Positions 1 to 8,789 are shown, numbered from the stretch's first letter. The stretch: DNA of 64,000 nucleotides from Pseudomonas moorei (GCF_008801475.1 NZ_VZPP01000011.1:124001-188000), one strand, 5' to 3'. Notes: generated by a model not told the origin, from the sequence alone. Numbers and translations: made by a program.

Positions 1-640
1 CCCGTGCAAACAGGCGATCATCCCGCTGCTCGACGAATTGTCGCCGGAAGCTCGCGGCATTGGCGCGGTGAACACCGTAGTGCTCAAGGATGGCAAACGC
101 ATCGGTCACAACACCGACTGCCTGGGATTTGCCGAAGGCTTTCGCCGTGGCTTGCCGGGCGTTGCCGTTGATCACGTCGTACAAATGGGTGCCGGAGGCG
201 CGGGTGCCGCCGTTGCCCACGCGCTGTTGAGCGAAGGCGTGCAGCAGCTGAGCATTTTCGATGTGGAAATCAGCCGCGCCCAAAGCCTGGCGGACAACCT
301 CAATCAAACGTTCGGCAGCGGCCGCGCCGTGGCGGGTCTCGATCTGGCGCGGAGCCTGGCCGAGGCCGACGGCCTGGTGAACACCACGCCCATGGGCATG
401 AAAAAACTGCCGGGCATGCCCGTGCCGGTCGAATTGCTGCGCGCGCAACTGTGGGTCGCGGAGATTGTTTACTTCCCGCTGGAAACCGAACTGCTGCGCA
501 ACGCCCGCGCCCTGGGCTGCCGGACCCTGGATGGCGGCAACATGGCAGTGTTTCAGGCGGTGAAGGCGTTCGAATTGTTCAGCGGCGTGGTGCCCGATGC
601 CCAGCGAATGCTGGCGCACTTTCAAAGCATGAATGGCTGA
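1..640 (+). CDS. Shikimate/quinate dehydrogenase family protein (AroE-like), 5' end missing
   Basis: Shikimate dehydrogenase-family enzyme, oxidising or reducing shikimate (or quinate) with NAD(P). The reading frame is open from base 2, so the start lies outside the window. Visible hallmarks are IGAVNTVV, the substrate-loop NTD in HNTDCLGF, a nucleotide-binding GAGGAGAAV stretch, NTTPMGM, and a C-terminal GGNMAVFQAVKAFELF helix. It faces a TetR gene and a quiC gene, an arrangement I recall from quinate/shikimate catabolic loci of Pseudomonas. It is therefore more likely a catabolic dehydrogenase than the biosynthetic AroE. Sequence alone does not settle whether quinate or shikimate is preferred. 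Confidence 0.88.
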   Translation, partial: PCKQAIIPLLDELSPEARGIGAVNTVVLKDGKRIGHNTDCLGFAEGFRRGLPGVAVDHVVQMGAGGAGAAVAHALLSEGVQQLSIFDVEISRAQSLADNLNQTFGSGRAVAGLDLARSLAEADGLVNTTPMGMKKLPGMPVPVELLRAQLWVAEIVYFPLETELLRNARALGCRTLDGGNMAVFQAVKAFELFSGVVPDAQRMLAHFQSMNG

Positions 641-649
641 AGGTCTTTT

Positions 650-673
650 GTGGCGAGCGAGCTCGCTCGCCAC
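650..673. repeat. REP-like perfect palindrome between convergent genes
   Basis: A perfect 24-bp palindrome with arms GTGGCGAGCGAG and CTCGCTCGCCAC. It lies in the 36-bp gap between two convergent stop codons and may serve as a bidirectional terminator hairpin. Confidence 0.7.
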
Positions 674-676
674 GAT

Positions 677-1354
677 TCAGGCCTGCAAATAGCGCAGAAC
701 CGACTCGCAAATCATCTCCCGATGACGCTGCTTGATGCGTTCATCCGGCAAATCAATCTGGAAAATCTCACCAAAGGTGTGACGGTTCGACACGCGATAG
801 AAGCAGAACGAGCTGATCAGCAAATGCACATCCAGCGGATCCAGCCCCTTGCGAAACAGCCCTTCCTCGGCACCGCGACGCAAAATCTCGCCCAATGAGT
901 CGAGGATGGTGTTGTTCATCGCCTTGATCGCATCGGAACGCTTCACGTATTCGGCGTTGTGAATGTTTTCAATGCTGACGATGCGCACGAAGTCGACGTT
1001 GCGGTCATGGTGATCGAAGGTGAATTCCACCAGCCGCCGAATCGCCTCCACCGGGGCCAGTTCGGTCAGGTGCAGTCGGTTTTCGGTACTGCGAATATCG
1101 CCGTAAAGCTTTTCCAGAACCTCGACGTAGAGCTGCTCCTTACTACCGAAGTAGTAATAGATCATGCGCTTTGAAGTGTGGATGCGCTCGGCGATCGCAT
1201 CGACGCGAGCCCCGGAAAGCCCCTGCTGAACGAACTCGACAATGGCTTCTTGAAGAATGTTCTCGCGGGTTTTTTCCGGATTGTTTTTGCGACTCTTGCG
1301 CGGCTCGACAACCGGTTCGTCGGACGCTAAGGAGAGTTCTGAAGTCATTGTCAT
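677..1354 (-). CDS. TetR/AcrR family transcriptional regulator
   Basis: DNA-binding repressor or activator of 225 residues, likely controlling the neighbouring quinate/shikimate genes. The N-terminal helix-turn-helix is at about residues 50-70 (GARVDAIAERIHTSKRMIYYYF), followed by the usual SKEQLYVEVLEKLY helix; the rest is a helical ligand-binding domain. Two ATGs lie close together at 1354 and 1348; I use the outer one because the in-frame extension to 1429 adds a tail unlike the family. It sits downstream of quiC on the same strand. The effector is probably an intermediate of the pathway, which is inference from context. Confidence 0.9.
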   Translation of the reverse strand: MTMTSELSLASDEPVVEPRKSRKNNPEKTRENILQEAIVEFVQQGLSGARVDAIAERIHTSKRMIYYYFGSKEQLYVEVLEKLYGDIRSTENRLHLTELAPVEAIRRLVEFTFDHHDRNVDFVRIVSIENIHNAEYVKRSDAIKAMNNTILDSLGEILRRGAEEGLFRKGLDPLDVHLLISSFCFYRVSNRHTFGEIFQIDLPDERIKQRHREMICESVLRYLQA

Positions 1355-1456
1355 TGCGGGCTCACGGCCATCACTGCACAGGCGGGCGATTATGGGCTGA
1401 GCCGCACACTGAAGGAAGCCGTGCGGCAACGGATTACTCCCGCGGTTACGAATTTC

Positions 1457-3358
1457 CTACAACTTCGCCTGACGGACGGCACCACTGCGAGACTTGGCCA
1501 TGGCCGCCAGTCGCACCGCCACGTTGGCCGCGCCATAACCGGCATAGCCGTTCTTGCGCTGGATGATTTCGAAGAAAAACCGCCCTTCGAACGGCTCGGT
1601 GTACACATGGAACAGCTCGCCGCCCTGGGCATCGCGGTCGTACAACACATTGTAGTAGGCCAGTTCGCTGAGGAACTCGTCATCAAAGTCGAAACGCGCG
1701 GCCAGGTCATCGTAGTAGTTGAGCGGGATATCCAGCAGCGGAACGCCCGCCGCTTTCGCCCGACTGACTTCGGCAAAGATATCGTCGCAATCGAACGCGA
1801 TGTGATGCACGCCAGAGCCGCGATAACTCGACAGCGCGTGTGAGATCGCGGTGTTGCGGTTCTCGGAAATGTTCAGCGGCAGACGAATCGAGCTGTCCCG
1901 ACTGCGCAGCGCGCGGCTCTTCACCAGGCCGTAAGGGTCAGGCAACACCACTTCGTCGTCGGCCTCGAAATCGAGCAGGCTCTTGTAGAACAGCACCCAA
2001 CTGTCGAGGCTGTCGGCCGGCAGGGCCATCGCCATGTGATCAATACGCTTGAGGCCACCACTGGCCACTACGTTCGGCTGCAAGTTGAAGTCGGTGCCGT
2101 AGACGTCGGCGTCCTGATCCACCAGATAAATCAGGCTGCCGTCCGGCGCTCGCACCGCAGCCAGTTCCAGTTCATTGGGGCCGACCAGCCCGCGATAAGG
2201 CTGGCCCTTGTAAGCCACGGCGCGGGCCAGTGCACTGGCACTGTCCTTGACCCGTACGGCGGTGGCACACAGCGATGGACCGTGCACCTCGAAAAAACTA
2301 TGGCCGAACGAGTACGGCTCGGAGTTGAGGATCAGGTTGATATCGCCCTGGCGCAACAGGCTGACACTCTTGGAACGATGCTGGCCGGCCTTGACGAAGC
2401 CAAGCCGCTCCAGCCAATTCGAGAGCTTGGCACCGAGGCTTTCATCCACGGCGAACTCAAGAAACTCGATGCCGTTGTATTCGCTGGCCTTGGGCGTCTC
2501 GAACAGAATGTCGAGGTTGGCCGCAGGTCGGGATTCCTGCTCCAGGCGCTGACGGGTTTTCTCTTCAAGGTACAGCAACGAGCGTAAACCGTCGGCGGCA
2601 TTGGCCCGTGGCGGCGCGGCGCGAAAGCCGTCGTTGAAGATCTCCAGCGACAGCGGCCCGGTGTAACCGCTCTTGATGATCGGTGCGAGAAAGCCCGGCA
2701 AGTCAAATTCGCCCTGGCCCGGGAAGCAGCGGAAATGCCGGCTCCACTCCAACACATCCATGGCCAGGATGGGCGCGTCGGCCATTTGCACGAAGAAGAT
2801 CTTGTCGCCCGGGATGTCGGCGATAGCGCTGGGGTCGCCCTTGAGCGACAGCGTATGAAAGCTGTCGAGCAACACGCCGAGGCTTGGATGATCGGCCTGA
2901 CGCACGATGTTCCATACCTGTTGATACGTGTTCACATGCCGGCCCCAGGCCAGGGCTTCATAACCGATACGCAAGCCCCGCGCGCCAGCGCGTTCGGCCA
3001 GCAGACGCAAGTCGTCGACCAGAATCTGTTCATCACCGACGGAATCGGCCGAGGCGTTGCTGCACACCAGCACCAGGTCGGTGCCCAGTTCCTGCATCAG
3101 ATCGAACTTGCGCTCGGCGCGCTCCAGATTGCGCGACAGGCGGTCACGGCGGCAGCCTTCGAAATCCCGGAAAGGTTGAAACAGGGTGATGGCGATCCCG
3201 AGATCGGCGCACATCTGTTTGATTTCCCGGGGACTGCCGTCGTAGTAGAGAAGGTCGTTCTCGAAAATCTCGACGCCGTCAAAACCGGCGGCGGCAATGG
3301 CTTCGAGCTTTTCTGGCAGGGTACCGCTCAAGGAAACGGTGGCAATGGAACGCTGCAT
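1457..3358 (-). CDS. quiC: 3-dehydroshikimate dehydratase, QuiC type (isomerase-like plus HPPD-like domains)
   Basis: Converts 3-dehydroshikimate to protocatechuate, feeding quinate and shikimate into the beta-ketoadipate pathway. The 633-residue protein has an N-terminal xylose-isomerase-like TIM barrel (about 1-290) and a C-terminal hydroxyphenylpyruvate-dioxygenase-like VOC domain (about 295-610). Metal ligands of the dehydratase are visible as E134 (GYEAL), D165 (LLDSFH), Q191 (FVQMAD) and E239 (SLEIF), matching the E-D-Q-E set I recall for P. putida QuiC1. The C-terminal domain keeps an H441, H519, E597 triad. The ATG at 3358 follows a GGGAG ribosome-binding site; the frame extends further upstream but that part overlaps a REP sequence. 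Confidence 0.92.
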   Translation of the reverse strand: MQRSIATVSLSGTLPEKLEAIAAAGFDGVEIFENDLLYYDGSPREIKQMCADLGIAITLFQPFRDFEGCRRDRLSRNLERAERKFDLMQELGTDLVLVCSNASADSVGDEQILVDDLRLLAERAGARGLRIGYEALAWGRHVNTYQQVWNIVRQADHPSLGVLLDSFHTLSLKGDPSAIADIPGDKIFFVQMADAPILAMDVLEWSRHFRCFPGQGEFDLPGFLAPIIKSGYTGPLSLEIFNDGFRAAPPRANAADGLRSLLYLEEKTRQRLEQESRPAANLDILFETPKASEYNGIEFLEFAVDESLGAKLSNWLERLGFVKAGQHRSKSVSLLRQGDINLILNSEPYSFGHSFFEVHGPSLCATAVRVKDSASALARAVAYKGQPYRGLVGPNELELAAVRAPDGSLIYLVDQDADVYGTDFNLQPNVVASGGLKRIDHMAMALPADSLDSWVLFYKSLLDFEADDEVVLPDPYGLVKSRALRSRDSSIRLPLNISENRNTAISHALSSYRGSGVHHIAFDCDDIFAEVSRAKAAGVPLLDIPLNYYDDLAARFDFDDEFLSELAYYNVLYDRDAQGGELFHVYTEPFEGRFFFEIIQRKNGYAGYGAANVAVRLAAMAKSRSGAVRQAKL

Positions 3359-3410
3359 ATCTTCGACTCCCGGTGGTGGAGGCAATCTTGTTAGGGACAT
3401 CGCACGCTGT

Positions 3411-3440
3411 TTGTAGGCGCCGGCTTGCTGGCTCCTACAA
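3411..3440. repeat. REP-like palindrome
   Basis: An imperfect palindrome with arms TTGTAGGCGCC and GGCTCCTACAA. It belongs to the same subfamily as the copies at 35273-35402 (GTAGG..CCGGCTTGCTGGC). Confidence 0.65.
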
Positions 3441-3502
3441 GGATCACGTTTAGCTTTGAGTGAATTATTGGCTGCGCGATCCCGCACAGCAATTTAAAGT
3501 GT

Positions 3503-3516
3503 ACTACCCAGTTAGT
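3503..3516. promoter_or_regulatory. Candidate TetR-family operator upstream of quiC
   Basis: The 14-mer ACTACCCAGTTAGT is close to a perfect inverted repeat: ACTA and TAGT ends pair exactly, and only two changes are needed to reach the ideal ACTAACCGGTTAGT. It is 145 bp before the quiC start. Its assignment to the neighbouring TetR protein is inference. Confidence 0.4.
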
Positions 3517-3860
3517 TTTGCGTGCGATTATCGAACACAATGGCGATTGGCGAATTGACGATTTTTCGTCCACTGCGCAACATCAACACCACATTGGTCC
3601 CGATCACAAATCATCGGGGCCAGTTAACAACGACCCAGAACACCACATAAAAATTTCAAAAAACGGGTATACGCTCATGCGCTCATTCATCGCCCTGCTC
3701 CCTCGAACCACCGTCATTACGCCTTGCCCTGCGTCCATCCGAACACTGCGCACCGCTGGCACGCCCGTGCCGCTCGCTGAATAACTCGTCAGCCGACGAA
3801 ACAGCCGATCAGTCCTCACGCGCACGCCGCCAGCGATTGATCACGCGCCCTTGAAGTCCC

Positions 3861-3877
3861 GACGAGCTTAGCTTGTC
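3861..3877. promoter_or_regulatory. Inverted repeat 23 bp before the MFS start
   Basis: The sequence GACGAGCTTAGCTTGTC reads GAC-N-AGCT-N-AGCT-N-GTC, a symmetrical site apart from the three N positions. It may be an operator or an mRNA hairpin in the leader. It does not resemble the site at 3503. Confidence 0.3.
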
Positions 3878-3899
3878 AGTCATTGAACGGATGGCACAC

Positions 3900-5237
3900 A
3901 TGAATCCTACACAAAGCTCACGCATGGCCCCGGCCATGAGCGCTGCCACTGCTGGCATCGGCGACAAGATCCGCGGCGCCATGGCCGTTGGCAAAACCCG
4001 TTGGGGCATGCTGGCGCTGGTGTTTTTCGCCACCACCCTGAACTACATCGACCGTGCCGCCCTTGGCGTCATGCAGCCCATCCTGGCCAAGGAAATGAGC
4101 TGGACGGCGATGGACTACGCCAACATCAACTTCTGGTTCCAGGTCGGTTATGCCATCGGTTTCGTGCTGCAAGGCCGCTTGATCGACCGGGTCGGCGTCA
4201 AGCGCGTGTTCTTCTGCGCCGTACTGCTCTGGAGCCTGGCGACCGGCGCCCACGGCCTGGCCACTTCAGCGGTCGGTTTCATGGTCTGTCGCTTCATCCT
4301 CGGGCTGACCGAAGCCGCCAACTACCCGGCTTGCGTGAAAACCACGCGCCTTTGGTTCCCGGCGGGTGAACGGGCCGTGGCGACCGGCATTTTCAACGCC
4401 GGGACCAACGTCGGCGCGATGTTCACCCCGATGCTGCTGCCACTGATTTTGCACGCCTGGGGCTGGCAAGGTGCGTTCCTGTGCATGTCGTCACTGGGCG
4501 GTATCTGGCTGGTGTGCTGGGGCCTGAAATACTTCAACCCCGAAGATCACCCGCGCGTCAAACAGTCGGAACTGGACTACATCCAGCAGGAAGTCGAACC
4601 CGAACAAGCGCGCGTACCGTTCTCGAAAATCCTGCGCATGCGAGGCACCTGGGCCTTCGCCCTCGCCTACTCGATCACCGCGCCGGTGTTCTGGTTTTAC
4701 CTGTACTGGCTGCCACCGTTCCTCAATCAGCAATACAACCTGGGCATCAACGTCACCCAGATGGGCATCCCGCTGATCATCATCTACCTCACTGCCGACT
4801 TCGGTAGCGTCGGTGGCGGGATTCTCTCCTCGTTCCTGATCGGCCGCGGCATCAACCCGATCAAGGCGCGACTGATGTCCATGTTCCTGTTCGCCTGCTG
4901 CATCATCGGCGTGATCATGGCCGCCGGCTCCAGCAGCCTGTGGGTCGCTGTATTCGCCATCTCCCTGGCCATCGGTGCGCACCAGGCCTGGACCGCGAAC
5001 ATCTGGAGCCTGGTGATGGACTACACGCCCAAGCACATGATGAGTACGGTGTTCGGTTTCGGTGGCATGTGCGCCGCGATTGGCGGGATGTTCATGACCC
5101 AGTTGGTCGGCCACATCCTGACCGCCACCAACAACAACTACACCGTGCTGTTCACCCTGATTCCGGCGATGTACTTCATCGCACTGATCTGGATGTACTT
5201 CATGGCACCGCGCAAGATCCCGAAAGTAGAAGACTGA
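3900..5237 (+). CDS. MFS transporter, anion:cation symporter-like, probable quinate/shikimate uptake
   Basis: Inner-membrane secondary transporter of 445 residues with about twelve hydrophobic segments. The start region NYIDRAALGVMQPILAKEM, the loop GRLIDRVGVKR and the GLTEAANYPAC segment are typical of the ACS group of the major facilitator superfamily (hexuronate, galactonate and aromatic acid transporters). The ATG at 3900 is preferred; another in-frame ATG is at 3891, and neither has a strong ribosome-binding site. It is divergent from quiC and is followed by an intrinsic terminator, so it is its own transcript. Quinate or shikimate as substrate is inferred from the neighbours, not from residues. 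Confidence 0.85.
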   Translation: MNPTQSSRMAPAMSAATAGIGDKIRGAMAVGKTRWGMLALVFFATTLNYIDRAALGVMQPILAKEMSWTAMDYANINFWFQVGYAIGFVLQGRLIDRVGVKRVFFCAVLLWSLATGAHGLATSAVGFMVCRFILGLTEAANYPACVKTTRLWFPAGERAVATGIFNAGTNVGAMFTPMLLPLILHAWGWQGAFLCMSSLGGIWLVCWGLKYFNPEDHPRVKQSELDYIQQEVEPEQARVPFSKILRMRGTWAFALAYSITAPVFWFYLYWLPPFLNQQYNLGINVTQMGIPLIIIYLTADFGSVGGGILSSFLIGRGINPIKARLMSMFLFACCIIGVIMAAGSSSLWVAVFAISLAIGAHQAWTANIWSLVMDYTPKHMMSTVFGFGGMCAAIGGMFMTQLVGHILTATNNNYTVLFTLIPAMYFIALIWMYFMAPRKIPKVED

Positions 5238-5247
5238 TGTTGCCTCG

Positions 5248-5280
5248 GCGCAGGCCCGATTTCGGGCCTGCGCTTTTTTT
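5248..5280 (+). terminator. Rho-independent terminator after the MFS gene
   Basis: A perfect 12-bp stem (GCGCAGGCCCGA with TCGGGCCTGCGC) with a minimal loop, followed by seven T residues. It starts about 10 bp after the stop codon. Confidence 0.92.
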
Positions 5281-5335
5281 GTGCCTGCGTTTTATGAATC
5301 CACGATTTTTTGTTCATCGCCAAGGAGGTCAATCC

Positions 5336-6958
5336 ATGTCGCCAGGTCGCCTGAGCATCGCCCAACGCGCTGTGATCAGCTTCGGTCTCATCGCCCTGCT
5401 GGTGCTGTTGCAGGGCTTGTTCGCCCTCAAGCAAGTCGCCCAAGTGCGTGCCACCGGCCAGCACACCGAGAACATTTCCCTGCCCAGCACCCGCTACCTG
5501 GGGGAAATCCGCGACTACGCCCTGAGCATTCGCGTACTCAGCCTGCGCATGGCGCTCAACCGCGATCCCAAGGTGCTCGACGCCACGGTGAGCCGCCTGC
5601 ATCAAGTGCAGGGCTGGCTGGAACAGGCCCTCAACAAATTCACGCCCCTCGTAGGCGACTACAACAGGGAGCCGTACGAAAAATTCGTCGCGACTGTCAC
5701 CTCTTACCGTCAGGCCCTGGCGCAATACGAAACCCTGTCGCAGGAAAACCACCTGGAAGAAATGACCGCGCTGCTCAACGGCAAGATCCAGGATTACTCG
5801 ACCCTCAGCGGTGACCAGTTCGCCGAGCTGGTGGCCCTCACCACCAACGAAGTCAGTCAATCGGCGCAACAGGCCGACGCCCTCTACAACCAGGTAAAAG
5901 TCACGGTGATCGGGGCCTTGATTGCTGTCTCGCTGCTGACGGTGCTGCTCGCCTGGTTGTTGATTCGCAGTATCGTGGCGCCCATCCGTCAGGCCGTGGA
6001 CGTGGCCGAGCAAGTAGCCGCTGGCGATCTGAGTACGCCGATCCGCAGCCATGGCGCGGATGAAACCGGGCGTCTGCTGACCGCGTTATCGATCATGCAA
6101 AGCAGCCTGCGCGAGACCCTGCAACGGATCAGCGCGGCGTCCACCCAACTGGCCGCTGCCGCCAACCAGATGAAACAGAGCACCCATCAGGATTCCGGCC
6201 GCCTGCAACAGCAGCACAACGAAATCGAACAAGCCGCCACGGCGGTGAATGAGATGACGGTGGCCGTGGAAGAAGTCGCACGCAATGCCGTATCGACGTC
6301 AGACAGCACGCGCCAGTCGACACAACAGGCAAGCCAGGGTCAGGCACGGGTGATTGAAACACTCGACTCGATCCAGGCCATGAGCGCCGACGCCGGCACC
6401 GCCCTGCAACAGGTGCAGACCCTGGCCGAGCAATCCCGGGAAATCGGCAAGGTGCTGGACGTGATTCGCGCCATCGCCGAACAGACCAACCTGCTGGCGC
6501 TCAACGCGGCCATCGAAGCCGCCCGGGCCGGGGAAGCCGGGCGCGGCTTTGCGGTAGTGGCCGATGAAGTCCGCGCACTGGCCCATCGCACCCAACAGTC
6601 GACCCGGGAAATCGAACAGATGATCGGCCGGGTTCAGGGCGACACCGAAGGTGTGGTGCAGTCGATGCACAGCAACAGCCAGCGCGTTGCGCAGACCCTG
6701 TCACTCGCGGAACAGGCTGGCATCGCGCTGGCAGAAATTACCCGGGCCATGGAACAGATCCATGAGCGCAACCTGGTGATTGCCAGCGCGTCGGAAGAGC
6801 AAGCGGCGGTGGCGCGCGAGGTGGACAGGAATCTGCTGAACATCCGCGACCTGTCACTGCAAAGCGCCGACGCCTCGACCCGCACCAGCGCCACCAGCCA
6901 GGAGCTGTCGCAACTGGCGGCGGGCCTGCAAAACCTGGTGGTGCGTTTCAGGTTCTGA
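5336..6958 (+). CDS. Methyl-accepting chemotaxis protein
   Basis: Transmembrane chemoreceptor of 540 residues. TM1 is at about 13-33, a four-helix-bundle type periplasmic ligand domain spans about 34-188, TM2 about 189-211, then HAMP and a cytoplasmic signalling domain. The conserved hairpin tip reads EQTNLLALNAAIEAARAG followed by GRGFAVVADEVR. The ATG follows an AAGGAGGT ribosome-binding site; the frame is open much further upstream only by chance. It comes directly after the quinate-type transporter, so it may sense quinate, shikimate or related ring acids, as reported for PcaY of P. putida. That ligand assignment is inference. Confidence 0.93.
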   Translation: MSPGRLSIAQRAVISFGLIALLVLLQGLFALKQVAQVRATGQHTENISLPSTRYLGEIRDYALSIRVLSLRMALNRDPKVLDATVSRLHQVQGWLEQALNKFTPLVGDYNREPYEKFVATVTSYRQALAQYETLSQENHLEEMTALLNGKIQDYSTLSGDQFAELVALTTNEVSQSAQQADALYNQVKVTVIGALIAVSLLTVLLAWLLIRSIVAPIRQAVDVAEQVAAGDLSTPIRSHGADETGRLLTALSIMQSSLRETLQRISAASTQLAAAANQMKQSTHQDSGRLQQQHNEIEQAATAVNEMTVAVEEVARNAVSTSDSTRQSTQQASQGQARVIETLDSIQAMSADAGTALQQVQTLAEQSREIGKVLDVIRAIAEQTNLLALNAAIEAARAGEAGRGFAVVADEVRALAHRTQQSTREIEQMIGRVQGDTEGVVQSMHSNSQRVAQTLSLAEQAGIALAEITRAMEQIHERNLVIASASEEQAAVAREVDRNLLNIRDLSLQSADASTRTSATSQELSQLAAGLQNLVVRFRF

Positions 6959-6964
6959 GCGGCC

Positions 6965-7843
6965 TCAACGGCGGCTTTGCTGCCAGGCTGCCGCCAGGCC
7001 ACTGCAGCAAATCACCGCGATCCCGAGCACCGTGGTCAGGGTTGGCGTGTGGGAAAACAGCAACCAGCCCAGCAGGCCGGCAAACACAATCTGGCAGTAG
7101 CTAAAGGGCGCCAGCAAGGCTGGCGCGGCATGGCGGAAGGCCTGGGTCAGAAACAGATGAGCCGTCATGCCGCAGGCGCCCAGCGCCAGCATCAACGCGC
7201 CATGCGGCAGGCTCGGCACCTGCCAGAAGAACGGCACCAACGCACTCATCACCAGGGTATTGCACAGCCCGGCGAAGAAGTTGCTGGTGGTCGGGCTGTC
7301 GATCTCGCTGAGCTTGCGGGTCAGCAGTTGATAGAAGCAGAAAAACAGTGCCGAGCAGAACGGCAGCAGCACCGCCGGGGTGAACAACTCGCCGCCAGGG
7401 TGAACGATGATCAGCACGCCGCTGAACCCGAAAATCACCGCCAACCATTGCCCGCGCGTCACGCGTTCCTTGAGCAACGGCACCGATAACGCCGTGACCA
7501 GCACGGGCGCGAGGAAGTTGACCGAGGTCGCCTCCGCCAGCGGGATGTACATCAACCCCGTGGTGAAAAACAGGCTGGTGCCCAGCAGGCATAACGCCCG
7601 GACCACCTGCAACAACGGGCGCTTGGTGCGCAGCACCCGCAACCCGGATTGCGGCAGGAAAATCCCGGCCATCAACAAGGTGTGCACCACATAACGCGCC
7701 CACACCACCATGACAATCGGATAGAACCCCGAAAGGTATTTGGATATCGCGTCATGACTGGAAAACAGGAAGGTGGCAACGACGATCAGCAAGATGCCCT
7801 TGAAGGGCTGATTGACGCCGGAAAGCGGGGTGCTGACTGTCAT
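6965..7843 (-). CDS. EamA-family (DMT) transporter
   Basis: Inner-membrane protein of 292 residues made of two EamA repeats with about ten hydrophobic segments, typical of metabolite exporters of the drug/metabolite transporter superfamily. Visible family features are ATFLFSSHDAISKYLSG near the N-terminus, ARYVVHTLLMAG, and the repeat-two helix FSYCQIVFAGLLGWLLFS. It is convergent with the chemoreceptor, only 6 bp from its stop codon. The substrate cannot be read from sequence. Its position between two ring-acid gene groups makes efflux of a pathway metabolite possible, no more. Confidence 0.88.
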   Translation of the reverse strand: MTVSTPLSGVNQPFKGILLIVVATFLFSSHDAISKYLSGFYPIVMVVWARYVVHTLLMAGIFLPQSGLRVLRTKRPLLQVVRALCLLGTSLFFTTGLMYIPLAEATSVNFLAPVLVTALSVPLLKERVTRGQWLAVIFGFSGVLIIVHPGGELFTPAVLLPFCSALFFCFYQLLTRKLSEIDSPTTSNFFAGLCNTLVMSALVPFFWQVPSLPHGALMLALGACGMTAHLFLTQAFRHAAPALLAPFSYCQIVFAGLLGWLLFSHTPTLTTVLGIAVICCSGLAAAWQQSRR

Positions 7844-7867
7844 GAAAGCCTCTGAGTGAAATCGGTA

Positions 7868-7965
7868 TGTGGCGAGGGAGCTTGCTCCCGCTGGACTGCG
7901 CAGCAGTCACAAATCAACATCCGCGACCGCTTCGCGGTCGAACGGGAGCAAGCTACCTCGCCACA
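7868..7965. repeat. REPIN (paired inverted REPs)
   Basis: Outer arms TGTGGCGAGGGAGCTTGCTC and its near-complement end at CTCGCCACA, about 98 bp apart. A smaller hairpin (GCGACCGCTTCGCGGTCG) lies inside. This is the GTGGCGAGGGAGC subfamily, shared with 48630 and 54205. Confidence 0.85.
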
Positions 7966-7973
7966 ACGGCAGG

Positions 7974-8789
7974 TCAAACCCGCGCCAACAATTCCCGGGT
8001 TTTATCCAACGCCATCTGCGCCCGGTCCAACCCGCTCACGCCCTGCTCCAGCAGCTGCACGGTAGGAATCTCCAGGCTCAATGGAATGTTAGCCGGCAAA
8101 CCGCGCAACAGACCCGGCAGGTCACAATCGCCTTCGCCGGGAAACCGTCGCTCGTTACGGGCCTGACGCAAGATCTCGGCCATGTCGGCCGGACGCGGCC
8201 CGGCCACATCGCACAACTGCGCATACCGTAACCGCGAGGGCGCCACCCTGGCCAGATCTTCCAGCCGTGACCCGGAACGATCGAAATGGAACGCATCCAC
8301 CAGCACCGCACCATTTTCGCGCCCGGCCGTCTCGACGATGCGCACGGCTTGCTCAAGGTTGCGCGCATCGGTCCAGGGCATGAACTCCAGGTGCGGATGC
8401 AGTCCATAAGGCGCGGCCAGATCACACAGCCGGGCAAAGTTTTCGGTCATGCGTTGCTCATCGAAATCATTACCGGCCACCAGCAATTCAGTCGCACCGA
8501 ATTCGGCACCGACCGCCAGCACCTTCTCGAACTCGGCGACGACGGTATCCGGCTTCAAACGCAGGATTTCAACATCCAGTACACGTATGCCGGTATCGCG
8601 CAGACGCGCCAGGGTCTGACGGCGCAAACCTTCATCCGCCACCAGGGCAAAGTGGTGTTCCTCCGGCGTCGCCGGCACCAGGCGCAAGCCGACATGGCTG
8701 TACCCGGCCCGTGCCGCGACTTCGACCATGTCGGGTGGCGAAAGCTCCAGCACGGTCAGACTGGCCAGGGAAAAGATTCGTTCACTCAT
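7974..8789 (-). CDS. Sugar phosphate isomerase/epimerase-like TIM-barrel protein, dehydroshikimate dehydratase-like
   Basis: Metal-dependent xylose-isomerase-like TIM barrel of 271 residues. Its metal-ligand positions E135 (PHLEFM), D165 (VLVDAFH), Q191 (YAQLCD) and E240 (SLEIP) line up almost number for number with E134, D165, Q191 and E239 of the nearby QuiC barrel. The FPGEGDCDLPGLL stretch matches QuiC FPGQGEFDLPGFL. Unlike QuiC it has no HPPD-like domain. It may therefore be a stand-alone dehydratase, isomerase or epimerase acting on a QuiC-like ring acid or keto-sugar. It begins 2 bp after the upstream dehydrogenase stop codon, so the two are co-transcribed. Family is firm; reaction is not known. 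Confidence 0.85.
   Translation of the reverse strand: MSERIFSLASLTVLELSPPDMVEVAARAGYSHVGLRLVPATPEEHHFALVADEGLRRQTLARLRDTGIRVLDVEILRLKPDTVVAEFEKVLAVGAEFGATELLVAGNDFDEQRMTENFARLCDLAAPYGLHPHLEFMPWTDARNLEQAVRIVETAGRENGAVLVDAFHFDRSGSRLEDLARVAPSRLRYAQLCDVAGPRPADMAEILRQARNERRFPGEGDCDLPGLLRGLPANIPLSLEIPTVQLLEQGVSGLDRAQMALDKTRELLARV

Larger units (their letters stand above)
3359..3899. promoter_or_regulatory. Divergent promoter region between quiC and the MFS gene
   Basis: A 541-bp non-coding stretch that must hold the promoters of quiC (leftward) and the transporter (rightward). It contains a REP palindrome, a TetR-type inverted repeat near quiC and a second inverted repeat just before the transporter (each listed separately). 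The middle is AT-richer than the flanks. A 35-codon frame at 3677-3784 has no visible ribosome-binding site and I do not call it a gene. Confidence 0.6.

Noticed and set aside
3677..3784. 35-codon gene or leader peptide before the MFS gene
   Set aside because: No ribosome-binding site and no supporting feature such as an attenuator.
4940..5335. Extended start of the chemoreceptor
   Set aside because: The extension reads through the MFS gene and a terminator; the ATG at 5336 has a full AAGGAGGT ribosome-binding site.
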